A stretch of DNA of 5,402 nt, taken from Acidobacteriota bacterium. Its GTDB lineage: Bacteria > Acidobacteriota > Blastocatellia > Pyrinomonadales > Pyrinomonadaceae. The notes beneath the pieces are model-generated. The model was not told the DNA's origin. It ran no database searches and saw only the letters and a program-made list of their open reading frames with translations. The stretch lies in the NCBI GenBank assembly GCA_003222935.1, contig QHXL01000216.1, positions 244-5,645 of the forward strand. The letters run 5' to 3'. The position numbers were made by a program, and so were the translations under genes. Each line of letters starts with the position of its first letter. Position 1 is the stretch's first letter. Positions 1-5,402 of this stretch are shown here, piece after piece.

Positions 1-2294
1 CGAACCTTTTCTCCCGAGGTTTTAGCCGCACAACTCCAGTGCAAAATATTACCGACGACTTTTCATGGATCATCGGTAACCATAGCCAGGGAATTGGAAC
101 GAACGTCCGCGTCACTCGAAACAATCGCGAGAACTTCGCGGCAGCATTCGATAGTGGCATCACCAACCAGTCGTTCTACGCTAGTTCTGGTGCAGTGCTT
201 CGTAATCCGATCAATAGTGCGTTACCCAGTTTGACCGGATTGCCGGCGGGGACAGCCATCTCATCGGCTACTTCCACTAACATGAGTCATGCTTTCGCCG
301 CGCTTCTGGGTAGGCTTTCGCAATACACAGCGAACTTCAACTTCAATGTTGACGGAACTCCGTCAGCAAATGGTGCCCCCGTAGTTCGCAGTTTTGCGAC
401 TGAAGAGTACGACGTCTATATGCAGGACTCGTGGAGAGTTAAAGACAACATTACGTTGAACCTGGGCATTCGCTATGGCTTGAGCCGTCCAGTTTATGAA
501 CGGAATGGATTCCAAACTCGTCCAAGTGTTGGACTGGAGGAGTATCTAAAGCTCCGGGACGCTGCGGCGCTCAAGGGCCAAAACTATGACGCTCCGATAA
601 CGGTTTTACTGGCTGGTCCACATTACGACGCTCCAGGCTTCTACGATCTGGACAAAAACAATTTCCAGCCCAGGGTCTCGGTGGCTTGGAATCCAGCTTA
701 TAAGGACGGTTGGTTCGCTAAACTAATGGGCAGCGATCGACAGTCTACTTTCCGCGCTGGCTTCGCAATTACCAACGATTATTTTGGCCAGGCACTTGCT
801 GTCAACTTTGATGGTAATAACACACTTGGCTTCTCCTCGAATCAAACCCCATCGGCAAACACTTATAACGTGACCGATAAACCTGCACCACTGATTACCA
901 GCTTGTCGATGGGAATCCGGGGGTTGCCGGGCATTACTGTTCCCGCGAACTTAAAGTTCCCGCAAACTCAACCACAAGATCTCAATGCACGTATTGAAGG
1001 GTCGCTCGACACGAACCTGGTTTCACCAATTAACTACAGTTGGAACCTTACGTACAGTCGGCAGTTTGGCAAGGGAATCGTGGTTGAGACTTCATACATC
1101 GCTCGCCTGGCTCGAAATCTTCTAGCTACGCGCGATGTGATGCAGCTCAACGATATTGTCGATCAGAAAAGCGGCCAAAGCTGGAACCAGGCTGCCACTC
1201 TTTTGGACAATTTGCGGATTGCAAGAACAAACGTGAATAACATACCGCTGGTGCCCTGGTTCGAAAACATGTACACACCAGGAACGCTTGGGGTGATCCT
1301 CGGTGGCTCAAGATGGGCTGCCCTAACAAACTCCCAGGCAGCTTATGCGTATGCGGCAACCACTTCCGTGGGTGGCTGTCCAACAGGCGGATGTTTTTCA
1401 AACGGAGACGATTGGACGTTTCTACAGCAGACACTCGACTTTGACAGTCCCCACCAGTATTTCTTCCAAAGTCAATACGGTGCGCTCTCAGCATTCGGCA
1501 CCATCGGACACTCTGATTATCACGGCGCAACACTCAGTGTTCGTCAGCGGTTTTCAGGGTTGATTTGGGACGTCAACTACACTTTCTCGAAATCGATTGA
1601 TGATGCCTCAGGTCTTCAGACCAGCGGCGTCTACGGTTCAGCGTTCATCACTAATGCTCTTCGGCAACGTGACAACCGTGGAGTCTCCGACTTCGATATC
1701 ACACACATCCTCAACGCAAATGCGATTTGGGATCTGCCCTTCGGCCGCGGTAGAACGTGGTTGAGAGACAGTAACAAGGTCGTTGATGCGGTCTTGGGTG
1801 GTTGGACGTTTACTTCGATTTATCGCTACAACAGTGGTCTTCCGGTTAGCGCTCCAGTCGATCTCGGTGGCTGGCCAACCAACTGGAATGTTCGCAGTTG
1901 GTCAGTGCCAATCAAGGATGTGGATTCATCGCCGACTCGTGGTATTGGCACGCGTCCACCGAATCTATTTGCAGATCCGAAAGCTGCCTACCAAAGCTTC
2001 CGCAGTCCGCAACCGGGTGAAACCGGCGCTCGCAACATCATGCGTAACCCGTCGTTTGTTTCGCTTGATGCTGGTCTCTACAAGTCATTCAAGATGCCCT
2101 GGAATGAAAACCATAAAATCACCATTCGTTGGGAGACGTTCAACGTAACGAACACCCAGCGATTCACTGGAAACGCCGACAACACAAACGGTCTGGATCC
2201 GCAGTTCGGTAGTCCCGGCGCGTCGTTCGGCAACTTTACTGGTATTCAAGGAACACCCAGAGTCATGCAGTTTGCTTTCCGCTACGACTTCTAG
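1..2294 (+). CDS. TonB-dependent receptor, Oar-like, C-terminal beta-barrel part (5' end outside window)
   Basis: This is an outer-membrane beta-barrel receptor of the Oar-like TonB-dependent family, which takes up large substrates using TonB/ExbBD energy; the substrate cannot be read from the sequence. The frame is open from base 3, so the GTG at 39 is almost certainly internal. Before it the protein already reads RGFSRTTPVQNITDDFSW, a usual mid-protein stretch. The N-terminal carboxypeptidase-like domain and plug lie upstream. Counting the GTG as residue 1, barrel hallmarks are YMQDSWRVKDNITLNLGIRY (about 128-147), DYHGATLSVRQRF (about 493-505), NYTFSKSIDDASG (about 513-525), DNRGVSDFDITHILNANAIW followed by DLPFGRGRTWL (about 545-575), and FVSLDAGLYKSF (about 673-684). 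The protein ends in FAFRYDF; a terminal Phe is the usual signal for barrel insertion by BamA. Complete members are commonly around 1000-1200 residues, so roughly a third is missing. The only two cysteines are C447 and C452. A strong terminator follows the stop codon. The family call is secure; the ligand is unknown. Confidence 0.95.
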   Translation, partial: NLFSRGFSRTTPVQNITDDFSWIIGNHSQGIGTNVRVTRNNRENFAAAFDSGITNQSFYASSGAVLRNPINSALPSLTGLPAGTAISSATSTNMSHAFAALLGRLSQYTANFNFNVDGTPSANGAPVVRSFATEEYDVYMQDSWRVKDNITLNLGIRYGLSRPVYERNGFQTRPSVGLEEYLKLRDAAALKGQNYDAPITVLLAGPHYDAPGFYDLDKNNFQPRVSVAWNPAYKDGWFAKLMGSDRQSTFRAGFAITNDYFGQALAVNFDGNNTLGFSSNQTPSANTYNVTDKPAPLITSLSMGIRGLPGITVPANLKFPQTQPQDLNARIEGSLDTNLVSPINYSWNLTYSRQFGKGIVVETSYIARLARNLLATRDVMQLNDIVDQKSGQSWNQAATLLDNLRIARTNVNNIPLVPWFENMYTPGTLGVILGGSRWAALTNSQAAYAYAATTSVGGCPTGGCFSNGDDWTFLQQTLDFDSPHQYFFQSQYGALSAFGTIGHSDYHGATLSVRQRFSGLIWDVNYTFSKSIDDASGLQTSGVYGSAFITNALRQRDNRGVSDFDITHILNANAIWDLPFGRGRTWLRDSNKVVDAVLGGWTFTSIYRYNSGLPVSAPVDLGGWPTNWNVRSWSVPIKDVDSSPTRGIGTRPPNLFADPKAAYQSFRSPQPGETGARNIMRNPSFVSLDAGLYKSFKMPWNENHKITIRWETFNVTNTQRFTGNADNTNGLDPQFGSPGASFGNFTGIQGTPRVMQFAFRYDF

Positions 2295-2317
2295 TGGTTT
2301 CACTGAACACCTTTTTG

Positions 2318-2355
2318 ACGCGGGCTGGGACTTCAAGAGTCTCGGCCCGCGTTTT
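2318..2355 (+). terminator. Rho-independent terminator after the TonB-dependent receptor gene
   Basis: The left arm ACGCGGGCTGGGACT (2318-2332) pairs with the right arm AGTCTCGGCCCGCGT (2338-2352) over 15 positions. Thirteen pairs are Watson-Crick and two are G-U wobbles, around a 5-base loop TCAAG. The stem runs straight into TTTT (2352-2355, the first T being the last stem base), followed by A. It begins 23 bases after the receptor stop codon. The stem is very stable but the T-tract is short, so some read-through into the TPR genes is possible. There is no A-tract on the other side, so it should act on + strand transcripts only. Confidence 0.88.
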
Positions 2356-2357
2356 AC

Positions 2358-2396
2358 TTCCGATGGGTTGAACTTCAAACTACAATTCGCAATACA
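2358..2396 (+). promoter_or_regulatory. Candidate sigma-70-type promoter for the TPR/amidohydrolase unit (weak)
   Basis: Two overlapping hexamer pairs lie between the terminator and the first TPR gene. One is TTCCGA (2358-2363) with a 17-bp spacer to TACAAT (2381-2386), which has a good -10 (5 of 6 to TATAAT) and a poor -35. The other is TTGAAC (2368-2373) with a 17-bp spacer to AATACA (2391-2396), which has a fair -35 and a poor -10. Neither is convincing by sequence alone. The position, just after a terminator and 37-47 bases before the ATG, is what supports a promoter here. Confidence 0.3.
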
Positions 2397-2417
2397 TGCC
2401 AACAAGGAGTTCTCTCG

Positions 2418-2423
2418 AAAAGG
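2418..2423 (+). promoter_or_regulatory. Ribosome binding site of the first TPR gene
   Basis: AAAAGG lies 9 bases before the ATG at 2433. This is a moderate Shine-Dalgarno match at a usable distance. A better match, AAGGAG at 2404-2409, is 23 bases from the ATG, too far to act on it directly. The signal peptide that begins at 2433 supports this start. Confidence 0.5.
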
Positions 2424-2432
2424 TTCATCATC

Positions 2433-3488
2433 ATGCAGCAAAAAACACAGGCAGCTCGTCGCAGCCCTTACATCTTTTTGGCGATCGGTTTTGTGCTTGT
2501 CTTCGAAGGAATGGTTTACGCTCAAGGCGGGACTGTATCTCAACCTGGAGCGGGCAGCCGTCGGAATTATTCCCTTACCGGTGATCTCAGAGTTGACGAC
2601 GCTGCAGCTGACGCGTCACAAAAGGCTGCGGTCTACGACGTCATCCTCTATACACGTGGTAACGACGTCTTTTCGAGGCAGCGGGTCGGTAATGGAAGTC
2701 GGTACCGTTTCAATAACATCTTCAACGGCGACTACTATCTTGCGGTCGAATTCGACGGAAGCGAAATCGCGAGGATGCCAATCTTGATCTCCGCTAACTC
2801 CTCCGATGATATTCGCCAGGATCTCGAACTCAAGTGGAAAGCTCGACCGGTCGGCGGTGTGGCGGGGGTGGTCAACGCCGCTGATGCTTACAACCGCACA
2901 AGCGAAGCCAAGTCTCTATACCAGAAAGCCTCACAGGAGATCGCAGCCAAGAACTTCAGTCAGGCAACGCAAACGCTTCGTGCAGTGGTGGCCGCGGATC
3001 CCAAGGATTTTCCGGCTTGGAGTGATCTGGGAATGGTCTATTTCCTGCAGAAGGATCTCGATGCTGCTGAAAACAGTTACCAGGGTGCAATCACAGCTAA
3101 ACCCGATCACGTTAGTGCGTTGGTAAGTCTGGGACGAGTGAGAATCGCGAAAAAGAATAATGAAGGCGCGATCGAACCACTTGAAGCCGCACTTAAAGCG
3201 GACCCTAAATCCGCATCGGCGAATTATTTTTTAGGAGAGGCCTATCTGGCGCTTAAGAAAGGTTCCAAAGCCGTTGGTTATCTCAACGCAGCCCTGGCGA
3301 TCGATCCGATCGGAATGGCCGATGCGCACTTGCGCCTGGGTTCACTCTACAATCTGGCGGGCTACAAAGATCGTGCGGCAGCCGAGTACGAACAGTTCAT
3401 TGCGAAAAAACCTGATTACCCGGAACGAAAGAAACTGGAAGAGTACATTCAGGCAAACAAGCCGAAGGTTGACGCCCCCAAACCTTGA
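2433..3488 (+). CDS. Exported beta-sandwich/TPR protein, first of a tandem pair
   Basis: A 351-residue protein of unknown specific function, probably a periplasmic or envelope scaffold that binds other proteins. Residues 1-30 form a signal peptide: basic start (KTQAARR), hydrophobic core (about 12-29) and a VYA site before QGG. Residues about 48-135 look like a carboxypeptidase-regulatory or CNA-B-type beta-sandwich, with alternating hydrophobic strands and the turn QRVGNGSRYRFNN. A Gly/Val/Ala-rich linker (about 139-150) leads to five TPRs of 34-35 residues: 158-191, 192-225, 226-259, 260-293 and 294-328. Each shows the usual small/hydrophobic pattern and most end in a DP or KP turn. The tail ends in Lys/Pro (PKVDAPKP). 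The ATG is supported by a Shine-Dalgarno match and by the signal peptide. The next gene encodes a clear paralogue 26 bp downstream. The TPR and export calls are firm; the sandwich family and role are inference. Confidence 0.92.
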   Translation: MQQKTQAARRSPYIFLAIGFVLVFEGMVYAQGGTVSQPGAGSRRNYSLTGDLRVDDAAADASQKAAVYDVILYTRGNDVFSRQRVGNGSRYRFNNIFNGDYYLAVEFDGSEIARMPILISANSSDDIRQDLELKWKARPVGGVAGVVNAADAYNRTSEAKSLYQKASQEIAAKNFSQATQTLRAVVAADPKDFPAWSDLGMVYFLQKDLDAAENSYQGAITAKPDHVSALVSLGRVRIAKKNNEGAIEPLEAALKADPKSASANYFLGEAYLALKKGSKAVGYLNAALAIDPIGMADAHLRLGSLYNLAGYKDRAAAEYEQFIAKKPDYPERKKLEEYIQANKPKVDAPKP

Positions 3489-3505
3489 ACTCCGGTCCCT
3501 TCCAT

Positions 3506-3509
3506 GGAG
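3506..3509 (+). promoter_or_regulatory. Ribosome binding site that decides the start of the second TPR gene
   Basis: GGAG lies 5 bases before the ATG at 3515. The frame also extends back to a TTG at 3485 that overlaps the previous stop codon. That TTG would add ten residues (NSGPFHGVA plus the initiator) in front of the signal peptide and has no purine-rich site at the right distance. The ATG at 3515 is therefore the better start. Confidence 0.6.
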
Positions 3510-3514
3510 TGGCG

Positions 3515-4549
3515 ATGGCAAGTTCATTCGATAAGCTCCGTCGATCGCATGCAATCAAGTACCTCTTTGTTGTGACGTGCCTGGTTGTGGCCGGCGCTGT
3601 TAGTTTGTCATTTGCGCAGGGGAGAATCTTCACCCTACTCGGCGATATCAAAGTTGATGAATCGAATGCTGATGAACCTGTTCCACTAACCCTCGACGTC
3701 TTTCTCTACAAATCCGGCAATGTGGTTGCCCGCCAACGACTTGGGAATAATGATCGGTATCGCTTCAACAATCTGTCAGCCGGGCAGTATGAAGTGGTGG
3801 TGGAAATCGACAGTAGGGAAGTAGCGCGGGTTTCCAAACTAATTGCGGGGCAAGTCGCCGATGATGTCCGGCTCGATATCAACCTCGCCTATCGCAGGAC
3901 GATTGAGAGGAAGTCGGTCGTTCCGGAAGTAATATCAGCAGCCGACGCATATCCACGGAGTGGCAGGAACAAAACCCTTCATCAACAATCGAATCAACTA
4001 ATCGTTGATAAACGATACGATGAAGCGATCGCGAGCCTGAAGGAACTCCTTGGGTTAGACCCTAAAGATTATCCAGCGTGGTTTCAGTTGGGAGTGGTCT
4101 ACTTCATTCGCAAGGAATATGAAGCGGCCGAAAAGTGTTTCATCAGCTCGTCGATTGCTCAGCCCTCCTACTTGCCCGCAACTTTCAATCTCGGTCGTGT
4201 GCGGCTGGCGAGGAAAAATTTCGAAGGCGCGATCGATGCTTTCGAAAAGACAGTTAAGGCTAATCCACATCATGCCGAAGCGTTTTATTTTCTGGGAGAA
4301 ACTTATCTTCAACTCAAGAAGGGCTCATTCGCAGTAGGCTATTTTGAACAAGCTCTCAAATTGGATCCTGATGGAATGTCTGAAGCTCATCTGAGACTGG
4401 CTTCACTCTACGATCAAGCCGGCTATAAGAGTCTCGCAGCAACTGAGTACGAGCAGTTCCTGCGGAAGAAACCTGAGTATGAGCAACGAAAGAAACTAGA
4501 AGGATACATTGCCGCCAACAAAGGTAAGCCGACTCGCCCAAAACCCTAG
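3515..4549 (+). CDS. Exported beta-sandwich/TPR protein, second of a tandem pair
   Basis: A 344-residue paralogue of the preceding protein with the same layout; its specific function is not recognised. Residues 1-35 are a signal peptide: basic DKLRRSHAIK, hydrophobic core about 16-32, cleavage probably after SFA or nearby AQ. Residues about 41-127 form the beta-sandwich, with the turn QRLGNNDRYRFNN almost matching its neighbour. AADAY (142-146) recurs in the linker. Five TPRs follow at 151-184, 185-218, 219-252, 253-286 and 287-321, then a Lys/Pro tail ending PKP. Over the last 79 residues of the TPR region (258-336 here, 265-343 in the neighbour) I count about 55 identities; the sandwich and first TPR are more diverged. 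The start at 3515 is chosen over an in-frame TTG at 3485 because of GGAG five bases upstream. The 26-bp gap before it and the 28-bp gap after it suggest co-transcription with both neighbours. A periplasmic protein-binding role is inference. Confidence 0.92.
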   Translation: MASSFDKLRRSHAIKYLFVVTCLVVAGAVSLSFAQGRIFTLLGDIKVDESNADEPVPLTLDVFLYKSGNVVARQRLGNNDRYRFNNLSAGQYEVVVEIDSREVARVSKLIAGQVADDVRLDINLAYRRTIERKSVVPEVISAADAYPRSGRNKTLHQQSNQLIVDKRYDEAIASLKELLGLDPKDYPAWFQLGVVYFIRKEYEAAEKCFISSSIAQPSYLPATFNLGRVRLARKNFEGAIDAFEKTVKANPHHAEAFYFLGETYLQLKKGSFAVGYFEQALKLDPDGMSEAHLRLASLYDQAGYKSLAATEYEQFLRKKPEYEQRKKLEGYIAANKGKPTRPKP

Positions 4550-4577
4550 TCATCAACCGCCGGTTCCGACGAACAAC

Positions 4578-5402
4578 ATGAAACTTCACTGCGTCCTGCG
4601 ACTTTTGATCTGCAGTCTGATCATAACCCTTGCATCTCCGTTAGCTTTACGATCAAACGTTTACCCGCAAAGGGTCGAAACGCCGGTTGCCATAGTTGGC
4701 GCGACTTTGATCGACGGCTCCGGTGGGCCATCACTCAAAAACTCAGTCGTAATTATCCAGGGTGATTCGATTATTAAGGTCGGGAAGCAGGGCTCTATCA
4801 AGATTCCCGGTGATGCTCGCACAATAGATGGACGGGGACTCGTTATCTCTCCCGGCTTTATTGATTCTCACAACCATTCAGATCGCGGCTTCAAAACAGA
4901 CCCGACAGCCGCAACTCAAGTTTCCCAGGGGATCACAACTGTAGCGATTGGGCAGGACGGAGGATCCGCCTTCCCGGTCGGCGAATTTCTCGAGAACCTT
5001 GATCGAAATTCGGTCGCACTGAATGTCCTGACTTTCGTGGGCCACGCAACCGTACGCTCGAGAATAATGCACGACGATACGAATCGTCTTGCTACTCCAG
5101 GTGAAATTGAAAAGATGAGCGCCCTTGTGAACCAGGCGATGAAAGAAGGTGCGTTCGGACTATCGACGGGCCTTGAGTATGAAACCGGCAAGCCCGCAAG
5201 CACTGAAGAGGTCGTCATGCTTGCTCGCGTCGCGGCACGTTATGGTGGCATGTACATCAGTCACATTCGCGACGAAGCCGATTTGACGTTTGCTGCCCTG
5301 GCAGAAGCTATCCGCATCGGCAAGGAAGCCCACTTGCCGGTGCAGATTTCCCATATCAAGTTGGGCAGCGTGGCTGTTTGGGGTAAAGCCGCCGATGCAG
5401 TA
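4578..5402 (+). CDS. Exported amidohydrolase, N-acyl-D-amino-acid deacylase (D-aminoacylase) type, 3' end outside window
   Basis: The first 275 residues of a metal-dependent amidohydrolase; the frame is open to the last base. The family hydrolyses N-acyl-D-amino acids to a fatty or acetic acid and a D-amino acid. Residues 1 to about 23 look like a signal peptide (LRLLICSLIITLASPLA), suggesting a periplasmic enzyme. Next come the small beta-sandwich half (IVGATLIDGSGG at 39-50; DGRGLVISPGFID at 84-96) and the TIM barrel. Visible metal ligands are H98 and H100 (SHNHSD), H229 (YISHIRDE) and H259 (QISHIK). GHATVR (155-160) and GLSTGLEYETG (194-204) match family substrate-site motifs. The usual bridging Cys of GNCG is replaced by Asp: GQDG, D127. 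The catalytic Asp lies beyond the window; full length should be about 500 residues. No clear Shine-Dalgarno site precedes the ATG, but no in-frame alternative start exists back to the previous gene. The family is secure; substrate stereochemistry is not, since related prolidase or dihydroorotase-like annotations are possible. Confidence 0.92.
   Translation, partial: MKLHCVLRLLICSLIITLASPLALRSNVYPQRVETPVAIVGATLIDGSGGPSLKNSVVIIQGDSIIKVGKQGSIKIPGDARTIDGRGLVISPGFIDSHNHSDRGFKTDPTAATQVSQGITTVAIGQDGGSAFPVGEFLENLDRNSVALNVLTFVGHATVRSRIMHDDTNRLATPGEIEKMSALVNQAMKEGAFGLSTGLEYETGKPASTEEVVMLARVAARYGGMYISHIRDEADLTFAALAEAIRIGKEAHLPVQISHIKLGSVAVWGKAADAV

Noticed and set aside
39..41. GTG as the true start of the receptor gene
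   Set aside because: The frame is open upstream to the window edge with family-like sequence, and a start here would leave a receptor without plug or signal peptide.
2293..2304. Small inverted repeat AGTG-GTTT-CACT at the receptor stop codon
   Set aside because: A four-pair stem is too weak to matter next to the 15-bp terminator just downstream.
2085..2543. 152-codon - strand frame across the receptor end and intergenic gap
   Set aside because: It overlaps two real genes and the terminator, and its translation is Cys-rich with no recognisable motif, as expected for a shadow frame.
2272..2787. 171-codon + strand frame between receptor and first TPR gene
   Set aside because: It overlaps the end of the receptor and the first third of the TPR gene in another frame and reads through the terminator; the Ser/Thr-rich translation looks like a frame shadow.
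3162..3175. 14-base direct repeat GAAGGCGCGATCGA, also at 4223-4236
   Set aside because: It encodes the same conserved TPR segment (EGAI plus an acidic residue) in both paralogues, so the gene duplication explains it; it is not an independent repeat element.
3485..3514. TTG start for the second TPR gene overlapping the previous stop codon
   Set aside because: It would add ten residues before a normal signal peptide and lacks a Shine-Dalgarno match, while the ATG at 3515 has GGAG five bases upstream.
4555..4565. Palindrome AACCGCCGGTT before the amidohydrolase gene
   Set aside because: It is only 5 bp per arm with a one-base centre, cannot form a hairpin terminator and is not repeated elsewhere in the window; chance is the simplest explanation.
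4878..5354. Open frames on the - strand opposite the amidohydrolase (64-100 codons)
   Set aside because: They lie wholly inside a well-supported + strand gene, show no domain-like sequence and have no signs of their own promoter or ribosome site.

Overview
The window looks like a chromosomal segment of an Acidobacteriota-type bacterium with moderate GC content. The evidence is an Oar-like TonB-dependent receptor of the kind greatly expanded in that phylum, secreted TPR proteins with a beta-sandwich front domain, and a signal-peptide-bearing D-aminoacylase-type amidohydrolase. This assignment rests on recognising protein families, not on a marker gene, and the class (Blastocatellia-like or other) cannot be settled here.

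All genes lie on the + strand. Bases 1-2294 hold the C-terminal part of a large outer-membrane beta-barrel receptor whose plug and N-terminus lie upstream of the window. A 138-bp gap follows. It contains a strong 15-bp-stem rho-independent terminator (2318-2355), a weak promoter candidate and a Shine-Dalgarno sequence. Next come two tandem paralogous genes (2433-3488 and 3515-4549). Each encodes an exported protein with a signal peptide, a beta-sandwich domain of about 85 residues, five TPRs and a short Lys/Pro-rich tail. The last gene (4578 to beyond the window end) encodes the first 275 residues of an exported amidohydrolase of the N-acyl-D-amino-acid deacylase type. It is still open at the window edge.

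The last three genes are separated by only 26 and 28 bp and are probably one transcription unit, distinct from the receptor gene because of the terminator. A plausible reading is a cell-envelope locus in which an outer-membrane receptor, TPR scaffold proteins and an exported deacylase handle an external or wall-derived substrate; this is inference. The points most worth a second look are the replacement of the family's metal-binding Cys by Asp in the amidohydrolase and the tandem pair of secreted sandwich-TPR proteins. I saw no RNA genes, CRISPR arrays, insertion sequences or attachment sites.
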